Shown piece by piece: positions 43,953-55,011 of a stretch of 64,000 nt of DNA. Within the stretch, counting starts at the first letter, position 1. The number at the start of each line of letters is the position of its first letter. The notes under the pieces were generated by a model, which did no database searches, was not told the origin of the DNA, and saw nothing but the letters and a program-made list of their open reading frames with translations. The position numbers and the translations under genes were made by a program. Origin of the DNA: an uncultured bacterium (GTDB taxonomy: Bacteria > Verrucomicrobiota > Kiritimatiellia > CAIKKV01 > CAIJXV01). Location of the stretch: positions 29,585 to 93,584 of the forward strand of contig CAIJXV010000101.1 in assembly GCA_903824675.1 (NCBI GenBank). Reading direction: 5' to 3'.

Positions 43953-45470
43953 ATGGCATTCAAAACTGGCTACCCGGTTGCGTTGGATCAACTTCCGCAG
44001 CCTCTGCTGGGGCGTCACCCGGAATGGGTCGATCTCTATCATTTTGCCTGGAAGCTCGCGGCGCGGAATATTCGCAAGAGTCGCGGGCGATGGCACATGG
44101 ATGCCGCCTGGGATCCGAAGCTGAACTACCAGTGGGTCTGGGATACCTGTTTCATGGCCTTATATACCCGCTATAGCGGCGGGCAGTTGCCAGGGGTGCA
44201 GAGCCTCGATAATTTTTACGATTTACAGCGCGCCGATGGCTACATTGCGATGTCCTACGATTTCGATACCGCGAAAGAGCCCTGGCATCCCAATAGCATC
44301 AATCCGCCGCTCTTTGCCTGGGTCGAATGGGAACATTACCGGATGACCGGGGACAGCAGTCGATTTGCGCGGGTCATTCCGCATATCGAACGGCTGATGG
44401 AGTGGATCGATCAGAATCAGCTTAACGAGCCCCATCGCCGTCTCCGCGCCCGGGACAATGCAGCCAATTATGCCGGGGGCTCAACCGACACCTACCGCTT
44501 GTATTTCTACAATGACTGCGGCTCTGCCGGTACGGACGATTCCCCGCGCACTCCCCGCCTGCCCGATGCCGGCAAGTATTTCGATTGGATCGATCTCTCC
44601 AGCCAGATGGTGCTCTCGTTCCGGATGCTGGCGAACATGCACGCCGCCCTGGGCAACCGGTCGGACGCCGCCAAGTGGTCGGCCCGCGCGAAGGAAACCG
44701 GGGATCTGATCAACAGCGAACTGTGGTGCAAGCGGAGTCGTTTCTATCACGATCGCATGCTTCCCAAAAACTTTGTCTCCACCAAAACGATCTTGGGATT
44801 CTGGCCGATCCTCGCCGGAATTTGTTCGACGGATCGCCTGGACGCCCTGGTGGAACATCTCCAGAACAAAAACGAATTCAACCGTCCCACGCCCGTGCCG
44901 ACCTTGTCGGCCGACGATTGCAATTATGAACCCGAAGGCGTCTACTGGGTCGGCGGGGTTTGGGCGCCGAGCAATTACATGATCACCCGCGGCTTGATGA
45001 CGGCCGGCCGCGGTGATGTCGCCCATGATATTGCCCTGCGGTATCTCGGAGTGCTGGCGCGCACTTTTGCCCAGGTTAACCCCCACACACTCTGGGAAAG
45101 CTACAGTCCCGAGAAAGACCTGCCGGGGTTGCAACCATACGAAAGGAGACGCGTCAAGCCGCACTTCGTCGGCTGGACCGGCATCGGTCCGATTGCCATG
45201 TTGATCGAGAACATCCTGGGCCTCGATGTGAATATGCCGAAAGCCCAGGTCGACTGGACGATTCGCCTGACCGAGGAACACGGCATCAAGAACCTGGCCA
45301 TTGGGGCGGGGCGTGCCGATTTTCTGTGTGCGGCACGACGTTCAGTCAATGCGCCAGCCCAGGTGACGATCCGCTCGACCGTGCCGATCACCGTTTCCCT
45401 TCACCGGGGGCCGGAGAAGTCGCGTGCGATCAAGGTGCCTGCGGCGGTGACGGTCGATGCCGTTTTATAA
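43953..45470 (+). CDS. GH63-like / MGH1-like alpha-glycosidase
   Basis: A 505-residue alpha/alpha-toroid glycoside hydrolase without signal peptide. LNYQWVWDTCFMALYTRYSGG is the typical first core motif; EPEGVYWVGGVWAPSNYMITRGL near residue 330 is the family block with a catalytic-type acid; PHFVGWTGIGPIAMLIENILGL and the final beta-hairpins fit mannosylglycerate hydrolase MGH1 and GH63 relatives. It is probably cytoplasmic and acts on alpha-glucosides or mannosylglycerate-type compounds. It points the same way as the AI-2E gene, 70 bp downstream. Confidence 0.85.
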   Translation: MAFKTGYPVALDQLPQPLLGRHPEWVDLYHFAWKLAARNIRKSRGRWHMDAAWDPKLNYQWVWDTCFMALYTRYSGGQLPGVQSLDNFYDLQRADGYIAMSYDFDTAKEPWHPNSINPPLFAWVEWEHYRMTGDSSRFARVIPHIERLMEWIDQNQLNEPHRRLRARDNAANYAGGSTDTYRLYFYNDCGSAGTDDSPRTPRLPDAGKYFDWIDLSSQMVLSFRMLANMHAALGNRSDAAKWSARAKETGDLINSELWCKRSRFYHDRMLPKNFVSTKTILGFWPILAGICSTDRLDALVEHLQNKNEFNRPTPVPTLSADDCNYEPEGVYWVGGVWAPSNYMITRGLMTAGRGDVAHDIALRYLGVLARTFAQVNPHTLWESYSPEKDLPGLQPYERRRVKPHFVGWTGIGPIAMLIENILGLDVNMPKAQVDWTIRLTEEHGIKNLAIGAGRADFLCAARRSVNAPAQVTIRSTVPITVSLHRGPEKSRAIKVPAAVTVDAVL

Positions 45471-45540
45471 GTGACCGAAAGATTGCCGAGGGTGGGCGAC
45501 CCGTGATATAAGAGGGGACGGTTATGGAAGAGAGACCCCC

Positions 45541-46623
45541 ATGCTCAAGAATATGAATCGGATTGAAGCGGTTGCGGCCATCGTGGCCGTGGCCCTGCTG
45601 GCGGCCGGCTGTCTGGTGGTGTTGAGCCCCTTTGTCTCGGCAATTCTATGGGCCATTGTGCTGTCCTATACGACCTGGCCGCTGTTGTTGCGCATGGAGG
45701 GTTGGCTGAAAGGCCGGCGCCTCCTGGCGGCGCTCCTGATGACCACTCTTATTGCGCTGGTCATGGTTCTGCCGTTCGTCATCGCCGGGATCACGCTGGC
45801 GGAGAATGTATCGCGGTTGGAGGAATTGTTCCATCTGCTGCAAGGCGGATTACCGTCAGAGGTCCCCGACGGGGTTCGCCAATTGCCGTGGATCGGGCCG
45901 CTGGCCGAACGGACCTGGCCCCAGTTTGCACAAAATACCGGATGGATTTCGGATGCCCTGAAAGCCGTCGGCCTGGGGGCCGGGAAGTGGTTGCTGACGC
46001 ACAGCATTGATTTCGGGAAAGGCGTATTGCAACTCGCGTTGAGCGTGGTGATTGTTTTTGTGTTTTATCGGGACGGCGAGCGCGTGGCGGCCCGGCTGGC
46101 GACCGGCGCCCAGCGGATTGCAGGCGACGTGTCCCAGCGCCTCCTGGTGGTGGCGGGTAAAACCATTCGCGGAGTGGTCTATGGCATCATCGGCACGGCG
46201 CTGGCGCAAGCGATCGTGGCCGCGATCGGGTTCTGGATTGCCGGAGTGCCGTCGCCCTTTTTGCTGGGACTGTTGACGTTCATCCTGGGCCTGATTCCGG
46301 CCGGACCGCCCTTCGTCTGGGTGCCGGCCACCCTATGGCTTTTTCACGGGGATCACCCGGGTTGGGGGATATTTCTGGCTGTTTGGGGAACCCTCGGCAT
46401 CAGCGGTATCGATAATCTCGTCCGGCCGTACCTGATCAGTCGGGGATCGAATCTCCCGTTCATCATCGTGTTGCTGGGCGCCATCGGGGGCGTGCTCGCC
46501 TTCGGCTTCATCGGACTCTTCCTGGGTCCGGTCTTGTTGGCGGTCGGTTTTGCGCTGTTGCGCGAATACACGGTGAGCCGCAAGCGGGAGGTCGCCGTCC
46601 AGGTTCCGAGTGACGAGGACTAG
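45541..46623 (+). CDS. AI-2E family transporter
   Basis: A 360-residue inner-membrane protein with about eight helices: two at the N-terminus (AAIVAVALLAAGCLVVLSPFVSAILWAIVLSY), a soluble central region (85-160), and a C-terminal bundle with FGKGVLQLALSVVIVFVFYRDGE, RGVVYGIIGTALAQAIVAAIGFW, and the conserved DNLVRPYLISRGSNLPFIIVLLGAIGGVLAFGFIGLFLGPVLLAV block. The family covers exporters of autoinducer-2 and unrelated sodium or small-molecule exporters, so the substrate is open. The methyltransferase ATG follows its stop after a single base. Confidence 0.92.
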   Translation: MLKNMNRIEAVAAIVAVALLAAGCLVVLSPFVSAILWAIVLSYTTWPLLLRMEGWLKGRRLLAALLMTTLIALVMVLPFVIAGITLAENVSRLEELFHLLQGGLPSEVPDGVRQLPWIGPLAERTWPQFAQNTGWISDALKAVGLGAGKWLLTHSIDFGKGVLQLALSVVIVFVFYRDGERVAARLATGAQRIAGDVSQRLLVVAGKTIRGVVYGIIGTALAQAIVAAIGFWIAGVPSPFLLGLLTFILGLIPAGPPFVWVPATLWLFHGDHPGWGIFLAVWGTLGISGIDNLVRPYLISRGSNLPFIIVLLGAIGGVLAFGFIGLFLGPVLLAVGFALLREYTVSRKREVAVQVPSDED

Positions 46624-46624
46624 C

Positions 46625-47836
46625 ATGCCCGAAGGGACGCCAACCAGTTCCGGTGAATCCGCCACGCCTTTGGACGCGTTCATGGATGCGATTCGAAATG
46701 CGCTGGCGTGCGCCGAATTGATCGAATTGGTTTTGGGCAAATACCGGGGAGCGGAAGCCGATGGGCGGCGCATCCTGATCCGGCCGGTCACGCTGAAAAA
46801 TATTCCCTGCTTATCCTTTGTCACCCGCCAGCCGACCCGCGACCTGACGGAAAACCTTCCGATGGCGGCCAGTTTGGATCGGATCCGCAATCAACTGGGA
46901 AATCCGTATTTAGGCGCCCACCTGTTTACCGCCCGGGCAGATGTTCAATTGGAATTCAGCCGCAAGGGCAAAGGCCGGATTCGCCAGAGTGCGCCCACCC
47001 GGGGTGCGCCTGAATCGGCTGAACACGATCGGTCCAAAAAACGCTGGATTGATCCCGCCCGCCCCTTCCTTCAACGGTTGGGAATTACGGATGAATCGCA
47101 CCGGGTATTCCCTTCCATGAACGGGAAATGGCGGCAGATCAACCACTTCATTGAGATTTTTGCCGGTGCCCTGAAAGATTCCCCTTTGGCGGACCAGGAG
47201 GAACTGTCGGTGGTCGATTTTGGATGCGGCAAGGGATATTTGACCTTTGCCCTCCATGATTATTTGACCCACTCCCTGGGGCGGCGGGCGAAAGTGAGGG
47301 GCATCGAAATCCGGCCCGACCTGGTGGATTTTTGCCGGCGCGCGGCGGGGGATGCGCATTTGGCGGGGTTGACGTTCGAGTGTGGCGATTTGAACCGGCA
47401 TGGCGTGACGGCGGCGGATGTATTGATCGCCCTGCATGCCTGTGACACCGCCACCGATGAAGCGATCGCCCTGGGTTTGGAGCGAGGGGCCCAGATCGTG
47501 ATCTGCGCGCCCTGTTGTCACAAGGAAATCCGGCCGCAGTTGGTCGCCCCGGAAATGCTTCAGCCCCTGTTGCGCCACGGCATACAAGCCGCCCAGGAAG
47601 CGGAAATGATCACCGACACCTTGCGGGCGCTGGTGTTGGAGTCACGCGGGTTTGCGGTTCAAATTTTTGAATTTATCGCCTTGGAACACACGGCCCGGAA
47701 CAAGATGATCCTGGCGGTCCAAAAAACCGACGGTCGTCCCGCGCCTGAATCCGCGGAGCAGATCCGGACCCTGATGAAGTTTTACGGAATCCGCTCCCAG
47801 TCGCTGGTGACGCGAGGGGGGATAGGGGGAGGCTGA
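46625..47836 (+). CDS. METTL25/RRNAD1-like SAM-dependent methyltransferase
   Basis: A 403-residue protein. The N-terminal 170 residues are a basic, possibly RNA-binding region (RADVQLEFSRKGKGRIRQS) with a conserved HRVFPSMNGKWRQINHFIEIF block. The SAM domain follows: VVDFGCGKGYLTFALHDYL is motif I, KVRGIEIRPDLVDFCRRAA motif II, and ADVLIALHACDTATDEAIALGL motif IV. ICAPCCHKEIRPQL is a cysteine-histidine motif seen in METTL25/RRNAD1-type enzymes. Its substrate (RNA is likely) is not established for bacterial members. Immediately after the AI-2E gene; a separate promoter is not obvious. Confidence 0.82.
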   Translation: MPEGTPTSSGESATPLDAFMDAIRNALACAELIELVLGKYRGAEADGRRILIRPVTLKNIPCLSFVTRQPTRDLTENLPMAASLDRIRNQLGNPYLGAHLFTARADVQLEFSRKGKGRIRQSAPTRGAPESAEHDRSKKRWIDPARPFLQRLGITDESHRVFPSMNGKWRQINHFIEIFAGALKDSPLADQEELSVVDFGCGKGYLTFALHDYLTHSLGRRAKVRGIEIRPDLVDFCRRAAGDAHLAGLTFECGDLNRHGVTAADVLIALHACDTATDEAIALGLERGAQIVICAPCCHKEIRPQLVAPEMLQPLLRHGIQAAQEAEMITDTLRALVLESRGFAVQIFEFIALEHTARNKMILAVQKTDGRPAPESAEQIRTLMKFYGIRSQSLVTRGGIGGG

Positions 47837-48144
47837 GGGCAAAGGGCAGGGTGCGGAGAGGTGTCCGAAAGGGCGTTAAGATGCCAGTTGGAGGGCGAGC
47901 ATCCCTGCGAGCCGGGGGAGGAAGATCGTGGCGAGAGGAGCCGGCTCCCCCGGAGGTGTCGCCCTACCGGGGAGGGGAACGCGCGAAAGGTGATCATCCG
48001 GGCGAAACGGACCAGTGCTAGGCGTTTTAAGAAAATATTGGCTGACGGATCGCCGCTTTTTGCGCGAGTACCGCACGAAAATAATTGTATTTTGGACCCT
48101 AAATAGATACCCTAGACGGTCGAGTAATACAGGAGCCTAATAAA
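47837..48144. other. 308-bp gap with a strong GC hairpin ahead of ahcY
   Basis: CCGGGGGAG (47913-47921) faces CTCCCCCGG (47947-47955), a perfect 9-bp stem, followed by AGGTGTCGCCCTACCGGGGAGGGG, which echoes text at 34880. The last 120 bp are AT-richer and probably hold the ahcY promoter. I looked for the conserved SAH-riboswitch core and did not find it. Confidence 0.5.
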
Positions 48145-49545
48145 ATGAGTCAGGATTTTAAAGTTCGCGATTTAAGTCTTCAAGAGTTTGGTCGGAAAGC
48201 CATCGAGATGGCGGAACACGAGATGCCCGGGCTCATGGCTATCCGGAAGCGCTATGCGGCGGCCCAGCCCTTGAAGGGCGTTCGTCTCACCGGCAGTCTG
48301 CATATGACCATCGAGACCGCGGTGCTGATCGAGACTCTGGCGGCTCTGGGCGCGCAGGTTCGCTGGGCTTCCTGTAATATCTTTTCGACCCAGGACCATG
48401 CCGCGGCAGCCATTGCCGCAAAAGGCATTCCGGTTTTCGCCTGGAAGGGCGAAACCCTGGAAGAATACTGGTGGTGCACGCGGATGGCGATGACCTTCCC
48501 CGGCGGATTGGGCCCCCAGCTGATTGTCGATGACGGCGGCGATGCCACATTGCTGTTTCATCGCGGGGTGGCCGCCGAAAAGAACGCCCGTATTCTGGAT
48601 GAGCCGACCGACAATGCCGAGTTGCAGATCATCAATAACCTGCTGAAAACCATGCTCAAGGAAAGTGCCGGGTTCTGGACCCGGTCGATCCGGGATTGGA
48701 AGGGCGTTTCCGAAGAAACCACCACGGGCGTTCACCGGCTTTACCAGATGCAACAGCGCGGCGAACTGCTGGTGCCGGCGATCAACGTCAATGATTCGGT
48801 GACCAAGTCCAAGTTTGACAACCTGTACGGCTGCCGGGAATCGCTGGTGGACGGGATCAAGCGGGCGACCGACGTGATGATCGCGGGCAAGACGGCCGTG
48901 GTGTGCGGCCATGGCGATGTGGGGAAGGGGAGCGCCCAGGCATTGAAGGCGTTCGGCTGTCGCGTCATCGTCACCGAGATCGATCCGATCTGCGCGTTGC
49001 AGGCGGCCATGGCCGGCTACGAAGTGATGCCCATTGAAGACGCCCTGCCGTTCGGCAATATTTATGTGACCACGACCGGCAATTGCGACATCATCACCGG
49101 GGCGCACATGGCCGCGATGAAGGACCAGGCGATTGTCTGCAACATCGGCCATTTTGACAATGAAATCCAGGTCGATGCGTTGAACCGCTGGCCGGGCATC
49201 AAGAAAATCAACATCAAGCCCCAGGTCGACAAGTACGTTTACCCGGACGGCCACGCGATTTATTTGCTGGCGGAAGGGCGCCTGGTGAATCTCGGGTGCG
49301 CCACGGGCCATCCCAGCTTCGTCATGAGCAATTCGTTCACCAACCAGGTGCTGGCCCAGATCGATCTCTGGACGAATCCCCGCCCGATCGGCGTGTATTG
49401 CCTGCCCAAGAAACTGGACGAGGAAGTGGCCCGCCTGCACTTGGAAAAAATCAACGTCAAACTGACCCGGTTGACGCCCCAGCAGGCCGCCTATATCGGA
49501 GTCGATGCGGACGGACCCTACAAAACAGACCAGTATCGTTATTGA
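48145..49545 (+). CDS. ahcY: Adenosylhomocysteinase
   Basis: Splits S-adenosylhomocysteine to adenosine and homocysteine in the methylation cycle; cytoplasmic, NAD-bound homotetramer. 466 residues. Conserved parts are [71 protein letters not shown], the NAD motif [13 protein letters not shown] and the C-terminal [13 protein letters not shown], where the penultimate Lys/Tyr contact NAD of the neighbour. Neighbouring methyltransferase (46625) would feed it, though the link is only positional. Followed after 19 bp by the exonuclease gene. Confidence 0.97.
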   Translation: MSQDFKVRDLSLQEFGRKAIEMAEHEMPGLMAIRKRYAAAQPLKGVRLTGSLHMTIETAVLIETLAALGAQVRWASCNIFSTQDHAAAAIAAKGIPVFAWKGETLEEYWWCTRMAMTFPGGLGPQLIVDDGGDATLLFHRGVAAEKNARILDEPTDNAELQIINNLLKTMLKESAGFWTRSIRDWKGVSEETTTGVHRLYQMQQRGELLVPAINVNDSVTKSKFDNLYGCRESLVDGIKRATDVMIAGKTAVVCGHGDVGKGSAQALKAFGCRVIVTEIDPICALQAAMAGYEVMPIEDALPFGNIYVTTTGNCDIITGAHMAAMKDQAIVCNIGHFDNEIQVDALNRWPGIKKINIKPQVDKYVYPDGHAIYLLAEGRLVNLGCATGHPSFVMSNSFTNQVLAQIDLWTNPRPIGVYCLPKKLDEEVARLHLEKINVKLTRLTPQQAAYIGVDADGPYKTDQYRY

Positions 49546-49564
49546 GTGCGGGAAGGATTATATT

Positions 49565-50371
49565 TTGAAATTAAAATTGGACCGGCCCCTGGTGATTTTC
49601 GATATCGAATCAACGGGGACCAATTACCGGACCGATCGCATTGTCGAGATCGCTTTCATTATTTTGCGGCCGGACGGGAGTGAGACCACCGAGCGGTTCC
49701 TGGTGAATCCGGAGATGCCGATTCCGGCCGAGGTGACGAAGATCCACGGCATTTCCGATGCCGATGTGCGCGATGCGCCGACCTTTAAAGCCCTGGCACC
49801 GAAGCTGTATGCCTTGTTGCAGGATTGCGACCTCGGCGGATACAATCTGATCCGGTTCGACATTCCCATGTTGATCGAGGAGTTTCTGCGGGCGAGCATC
49901 AACTTTTCGCTGGAGGGGCGGCGGGTGGTGGATGCCCAACGGATTTTTCATAAAAATGAGCCGCGGGATCTCACGGCCGCGCTGGCCTTTTATTGCGGAG
50001 GCACCGTTCACGTCGACGCGCATGGCGCGGTGGCCGATGCCCGCGCGACTCTGCAAGTGTTGGAAGGCGAGCTGGATCGCTATCCGGATTTGCCCCGCAC
50101 GATGGTCGAACTGGATGCCTATTGCAGTTTGCGCGAAACGTCCTGGGTGGACCGGGAAGGCAAGTTCAAGCTGGAAAACGGCGAAGTGATCATTAATTTC
50201 GGCAAGAAAAAGGGCGAATCCCTGAAGAATCTGGTTCGGACGGATCCCGGCTTTTTGCGGTGGATGTTGAAAAGCGATTTTTCCTCCGACACCAAAGATG
50301 TTGTGCGCAAGGCGCTGGAGTCCCCCCGGGGTAGCCCGTTGGGGGCCGGGCTGGCCGACCAGTTGAAATAA
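49565..50371 (+). CDS. DnaQ-like 3'-5' exonuclease (DEDDh)
   Basis: A 268-residue exonuclease starting at TTG 49565 with GAAGGA seven bases upstream. The DEDDh residues are Asp13 and Glu15 (VIFDIESTG), Asp99 (NLIRFDIPM), and His153 with Asp158 (DAHGAVADA). The C-terminal third (KFKLENGEVIINFGKKKGESLKNLVRTDPGFLRWML) resembles the extra domain of exonuclease-X-type and DUF3820 proteins. Such enzymes work in proofreading or repair. It is not the main polymerase epsilon, which is usually shorter and adjacent to other genes. Confidence 0.87.
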   Translation: MKLKLDRPLVIFDIESTGTNYRTDRIVEIAFIILRPDGSETTERFLVNPEMPIPAEVTKIHGISDADVRDAPTFKALAPKLYALLQDCDLGGYNLIRFDIPMLIEEFLRASINFSLEGRRVVDAQRIFHKNEPRDLTAALAFYCGGTVHVDAHGAVADARATLQVLEGELDRYPDLPRTMVELDAYCSLRETSWVDREGKFKLENGEVIINFGKKKGESLKNLVRTDPGFLRWMLKSDFSSDTKDVVRKALESPRGSPLGAGLADQLK

Positions 50372-50552
50372 CGATCCGGCATCGCCCCTTTCATCCTCCG
50401 TACCCGGTTGTCGCTCGCCCTGTCGATGGCGTTTTTTTCCCCGGCCGACGGCGGGCCGGGCGCCTGAAACTCGGGCTGGCATCGCGCCGGGGATTCCGGT
50501 ATGATTTGCCCCGATATTGACCGGGATCGACCAGTCCCGGCGAGGAGACCCC

Positions 50553-51863
50553 ATGAGTGTACGCGTACGTTTTGCCCCCAGCCCGACCGGGAATGTGCAT
50601 ATCGGCAACATCCGGGCGGCGATTTTCAACTGGCTGTTTGCCCGGCATGCCGGCGGTCATTTTTTGCTGCGGATCGAGGACACCGACCGGGAACGGTCGA
50701 CGCCCGAGGCCGTCCAGGCGGTATTGGATGCGCTGGCCTGGCTGGATCTGAATTTCGATGAGCCGCCGCTGTATCAATCGACCCAGAAACATATTCATCT
50801 GCAAGCGGCCGAGACGTTGGTCGAGAAGGGCCTGGCCTACAAGGAAGACAAGGGAGGGAAGGGGCAGGGCGAATGTATTCTATTTCGTATGCCCGGCACC
50901 GACATGGCCTTTCACGATGAAATCAAAGGCGATTTGCGGAAAGAAGCCAAGGACCTGAAGGATTTCGTGATCGTGCGATCCGACGGTTCACCGGTGTTCC
51001 ATTTGGGGAATGTGGTGGACGATATCACCCAGGGGATCACCCACATCATCCGGGGGGATGACCATGTTGAGAATACGTTCCGCCACGTGGCGCTTTTCCA
51101 GGCCCTGGGCGCGACCGTGCCGCACTACGCGCATCTGCCGATGATCGTCAATGCCCAGGGGAAGCCCTATTCCAAGCGGGATGGAGCGGCCTATATCGGC
51201 GATTTCCGGGAGAAAGGGTTTCATCCCGGGGCGCTGTTCAATTATTTATCGCTGTTGGGCTGGTCACCGGGGGAGGATCGGGAAAAGATGACCCGGGCCG
51301 AGGCGGTGGAATGGTTCACCCTGGACCGGGTCAAGAGCGGGCCAGCCCAGATGGACCTGAAGAAGTTGACGCATTTGAACCAGCAATACCTGACCGAGAT
51401 GGCGCCGGACGCGTTTTTCGACATCGTGGCCCCGATCCTGAAGCGGACGAGTTGGGGGGGGAAAGCCGATCCGGCCTATATCCGCCAGGTGAGCGCGCTG
51501 ATGCAATCCCGGGCGCAGACTTTTTCCGCAGCCGAGACCTGGAAATATTTCTTTGTCGAATTCCCGGATTATGATGACAATGCCGTGTCGATGCACTTGA
51601 AAAAAGCGGCGATTCCGCCGTTGTTAAGCGCCCTGCGCAGCACCGTCGCCGCAAATGATTTTAACGCCGCGGAACTGCACCGGGCGGTGCGCGGGGTGGA
51701 AGCCTCGGGCGGCCTGGCCGAAGGGAAATTGAACCAGCCCCTGCGGGTGGCGCTCACCGGAACGACGATCGGGGCCGGGATCTTCGAGACGATGCTATTG
51801 TTGGGCCGGGACCGGTCTCTGGCCCGGTTGGATCTGGCGTTAAACCGTTTTTGTGCCGGATAA
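50553..51863 (+). CDS. gltX: Glutamyl-tRNA synthetase
   Basis: A 436-residue class I aminoacyl-tRNA synthetase. The HIGH-type motif reads HIGN (residues 16-19, [15 protein letters not shown]) and the KMSKS loop reads PYSKR (205-209, [13 protein letters not shown]). [12 protein letters not shown] and [14 protein letters not shown] confirm GluRS. At 436 residues it is shorter than usual (about 465-500), with a compact anticodon domain at the end. CGAGGAGA precedes ATG 50553. It stands 45 bp ahead of glnS in the same direction, so the two tRNA-charging genes share a locus. Confidence 0.95.
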   Translation: MSVRVRFAPSPTGNVHIGNIRAAIFNWLFARHAGGHFLLRIEDTDRERSTPEAVQAVLDALAWLDLNFDEPPLYQSTQKHIHLQAAETLVEKGLAYKEDKGGKGQGECILFRMPGTDMAFHDEIKGDLRKEAKDLKDFVIVRSDGSPVFHLGNVVDDITQGITHIIRGDDHVENTFRHVALFQALGATVPHYAHLPMIVNAQGKPYSKRDGAAYIGDFREKGFHPGALFNYLSLLGWSPGEDREKMTRAEAVEWFTLDRVKSGPAQMDLKKLTHLNQQYLTEMAPDAFFDIVAPILKRTSWGGKADPAYIRQVSALMQSRAQTFSAAETWKYFFVEFPDYDDNAVSMHLKKAAIPPLLSALRSTVAANDFNAAELHRAVRGVEASGGLAEGKLNQPLRVALTGTTIGAGIFETMLLLGRDRSLARLDLALNRFCAG

Positions 51864-51907
51864 TACCGGTCCGTTCCCGCCGGTCGCGGGCACAAGCGAG
51901 ACTCTTC

Positions 51908-53590
51908 ATGACGACACCTGAGACCCCTGAAGTTCCCGCGGATTTCATCCGCGATATGATCGTTGAACATAATACCTCCGGCCGGTTTGGCGGGCGGGTG
52001 GTGACCCGTTTCCCTCCCGAGCCGAACGGCTATCTGCATATCGGGCACGCCAAATCGATCTGTTTGAATTTCGGCATCGCCGCCGATTTTGTCGGCCGGT
52101 GTCATCTCCGGTTTGACGACACCAATCCCGAGAAGGAGGAGCAGGAGTATGTCGATTCGATCATCGATGCCGTGCGCTGGCTCGGGTTCGATTGGGGCTC
52201 GCATCTCTATTATGCCTCGGACTATTACGGGCGGATTTATGACTGCGCCATCGAATTGATCAAGCGGGGCAAGGCCTACGTGTGTTCCCTGACGACCGAG
52301 GAATTCAAGGAGTACCGGGGAGTTCCCTCGCGGCCGGGGCGCGAAAGCCCTTCGCGCAACCGGCCGATCGCCGAGAGCCTGGACCTGTTCACGCGGATGC
52401 AGGCGGGTGAGTTTGCAGAAGGCCAATATGTCCTGCGGGCCAAGATCGACATGGCGTCGCCGAATGTCCATCTGCGCGATCCGGTGATTTACCGGATCAA
52501 GAAGGAGTCCCATCACCGGACGGGGACCCAGTGGCGCGTCTATCCGATGTACGATTTTGCCCATTGCATTTCCGATTCCATCGAGCAGATCACGCATTCC
52601 ATCTGTACGCTCGAATTCGAAGTCCACCGGCCGCTTTACGATTGGTTGCTCGAGGCCCTCGACCTGTATCGCCCCCAGCAGATTGAGTTCGCCCGGCTGA
52701 ATCTCACCTATACCGTACTCAGCAAACGCAAACTGTTGGAACTGGTGCGGGACCACCATGTCAGCGGTTGGGACGATCCGCGCCTGCCGACCCTGGCCGG
52801 ACTGCGTCGGCGCGGATATACGCCCACCTCGATCCGCCATTTCTGTAAACGAATCGGGGTGACCAAGTTCGACGGCTATACTGACGTGGCTCTGCTTGAG
52901 TTCTGCGTCCGGGAAGAATTGAACCGGGACGCCCCGCGCGTTATGGCCGTGTTGGACCCGATCCGGCTGGTGATCGAGAATTATCCGGAAGAGCAGCAGG
53001 AGACCTTCGAGGCGGTGAACAATCCCGAGAATACGGCGCAGGGGACGCATCTCACGCCCTTTTCGAAAGTGCTGTATATTGAGCGGGAGGATTTTCAGAC
53101 GGACCCGGCGGCCAAATTTTTCCGATTGGCACCGGGCCGGGAGGTCCGTTTGCGGTATGCCTATATCGTCAAATGCACCGGGTTCTCCCGCGATGCGGCC
53201 ACGGGGCAAATCACGGAGATTCGTTGCACTTACGATCCGGCCACCCGCGGCGGAAACACCCCGGATGGACGGAAGATCAAGGGAACGATTCATTGGGTAT
53301 CGGCGGCCCATGCGACTCCTTGCGAAGTGCGGTTATATGACCGGTTGTTTACCCATGAACGGCCCGAGGATTTGCCGGAAGGGGTTGATTTCAAGGTCAA
53401 TCTGAACTCGGCGGCCCTGGAGATCATCAAGGCCCAAGTCGAGCCGGAATTGGTCCGATTAGAGGGTGGGGCGCGGGTTCAATTCGAGCGGAAAGGTTAT
53501 TTTTACATTGATCCGGTCGATTCCCGGCCCGGCGCTCCCGTCTTTAACCGGATTGTCACTCTGCGCGATTCATTTGGGAAAAATTTATGA
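51908..53590 (+). CDS. glnS: Glutaminyl-tRNA synthetase
   Basis: A 560-residue class I synthetase for glutamine. [24 protein letters not shown] carries the HIGH motif (44-47); VLSKRKL near residue 280 is the KMSKS equivalent. The catalytic domain continues through [26 protein letters not shown], and two beta-barrel anticodon domains follow ([30 protein letters not shown] end). GlnRS is known mainly from proteobacteria and scattered phyla, acquired by transfer; here it sits next to GluRS. Overlaps der by 4 bases. Confidence 0.96.
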   Translation: MTTPETPEVPADFIRDMIVEHNTSGRFGGRVVTRFPPEPNGYLHIGHAKSICLNFGIAADFVGRCHLRFDDTNPEKEEQEYVDSIIDAVRWLGFDWGSHLYYASDYYGRIYDCAIELIKRGKAYVCSLTTEEFKEYRGVPSRPGRESPSRNRPIAESLDLFTRMQAGEFAEGQYVLRAKIDMASPNVHLRDPVIYRIKKESHHRTGTQWRVYPMYDFAHCISDSIEQITHSICTLEFEVHRPLYDWLLEALDLYRPQQIEFARLNLTYTVLSKRKLLELVRDHHVSGWDDPRLPTLAGLRRRGYTPTSIRHFCKRIGVTKFDGYTDVALLEFCVREELNRDAPRVMAVLDPIRLVIENYPEEQQETFEAVNNPENTAQGTHLTPFSKVLYIEREDFQTDPAAKFFRLAPGREVRLRYAYIVKCTGFSRDAATGQITEIRCTYDPATRGGNTPDGRKIKGTIHWVSAAHATPCEVRLYDRLFTHERPEDLPEGVDFKVNLNSAALEIIKAQVEPELVRLEGGARVQFERKGYFYIDPVDSRPGAPVFNRIVTLRDSFGKNL

Positions 53591-54972
53591 CCGAAGACCC
53601 ACAAAACAGATTACCCCGGATCGCGATTGTCGGTCGGCCGAATGTCGGCAAATCGGCGATTTTCAACCGACTGGTCGGGAAACGGATTGCGATTGTTCAC
53701 GAGGAATCCGGAGTGACGCGGGATCGCCTGACGGCTGTGGCGAAATGGGAAGGCGGAGCGGTGGAATTGACGGACACCGGTGGCGTGGCGCCTGCGGCGG
53801 GAACGCCGCCGGAACGCCAGATCCAATCCGCGGTGACGGCTCAGGTGCGCCAGGCCTTGGCGGAGGCCGATCTGATTTTTTGGGTGGTGGATGTCACCGA
53901 CGGGCCGGCGCCGTTGGACGAGGCGTTCAAGGATCTCCTTCGTCCCCTGGCGATTCCGGTGTTGGTGTTGGTGAATAAATGCGACACGGCGGCCCGGGAT
54001 AACGACACGCCGGTTTTTGAGCGTTTTGGATTTCCCGTGTTTCCGGTGGCGGCCTTGCACAATCTGGGTTTCGACGAGGTGGAAGATGCGGTCTGGCGGT
54101 TGGTCCCGGCGTCGCCCGGCGCCATCCCGCCGCCGCTTCCCGCCTTGAAGATCGCCGTGGTGGGGCGGCCGAACGTCGGCAAATCCTCGTTGATCAACCG
54201 GTTGATTCGCGATGAACGGATGATCGTGGCTGACCAGCCGGGCACCACCCGGGACAGCATCGACCTGCCCTTCACCTTGGGCGAGGGCGATAAGGCCAAG
54301 GCCTGTGTCCTGATCGATACGGCCGGCATGCGCGCCATGCGCCGGATTGATTCGGCGGTCGAGCGCTACAGTCTTTTTCGCGCCCAGGCAGGAATCGAGC
54401 GGGCCGACATCTGCCTGTTGATTATCGATGGGGCGCAAGGTCCCACCGCACAGGATAAAAAAGTTGCCGACGCGATTTTGACTGCGCGCAAAGGATGCGT
54501 GGTGGTCGTGAATAAGTGGGATCGCCTGAGCGGGGTTTCATCCACACAGGAATATGGCGAAGCGCTGGGGCGGGTTCTGCCCTTCTTGAGTTTTGCGCCG
54601 GTCGTATATGTGTCGGCGACCACGGGCTGGAATTTGCAACGACTCCCGGAAGCGATTCTGCGGGTGGCGGAAGGGGTTCGTCAAACCCTGCCGACCGGAC
54701 CGTTGAACCGATGTTTGCTGAATGCCTATACGCGAACGGCGCCCCCGTCGGTGGGGGGGAAGCGAATGAAGCTGTTTTATGCGGCCCAAGTGGGAGTTCA
54801 GCCTCAGAAAATAATTCTCTTTGTGAACGATCCCACCCGCCTGACGTCAGCCTATACCTCCTATATGACGGCGGCCTTGCGACGTCAATTCGGGTTGGTG
54901 GGAGCACCGATTCTGTTGCTCCCGAAAGCGCGCCAGCATTCGAAGGTCTACGCAGGCCAGAGACACACATGA
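53587..54972 (+). CDS. der: Ribosome-associated GTPase Der (EngA)
   Basis: A 461-residue double-GTPase for 50S subunit assembly. Two GTP-binding domains: the first with GRPNVGKS (16-23) and VTDTGG-like switch (LTDTGGVAP); the second with [13 protein letters not shown] near residue 196, DTAGMR and [10 protein letters not shown]-terminal KH-like domain ([31 protein letters not shown]) completes the family layout, with [13 protein letters not shown] near the end. The ATG lies inside the glnS stop (ATGA). A promoter and palindrome follow before nrdJ. Confidence 0.96.
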   Translation: MTEDPQNRLPRIAIVGRPNVGKSAIFNRLVGKRIAIVHEESGVTRDRLTAVAKWEGGAVELTDTGGVAPAAGTPPERQIQSAVTAQVRQALAEADLIFWVVDVTDGPAPLDEAFKDLLRPLAIPVLVLVNKCDTAARDNDTPVFERFGFPVFPVAALHNLGFDEVEDAVWRLVPASPGAIPPPLPALKIAVVGRPNVGKSSLINRLIRDERMIVADQPGTTRDSIDLPFTLGEGDKAKACVLIDTAGMRAMRRIDSAVERYSLFRAQAGIERADICLLIIDGAQGPTAQDKKVADAILTARKGCVVVVNKWDRLSGVSSTQEYGEALGRVLPFLSFAPVVYVSATTGWNLQRLPEAILRVAEGVRQTLPTGPLNRCLLNAYTRTAPPSVGGKRMKLFYAAQVGVQPQKIILFVNDPTRLTSAYTSYMTAALRRQFGLVGAPILLLPKARQHSKVYAGQRHT

Positions 54973-55011
54973 GACACTTAGGCAAGTCGTTTATTTTAAG
55001 CGTCTTGCGAC

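Noticed and set aside
47837..48144. SAH or SAM riboswitch ahead of ahcY
   Set aside because: I looked for the conserved core and saw only a GC hairpin that resembles dispersed repeat DNA.
48172..49440. Long antisense frame opposite ahcY
   Set aside because: Shadow of ahcY codon bias, no recognisable domain, no ribosome-binding site.
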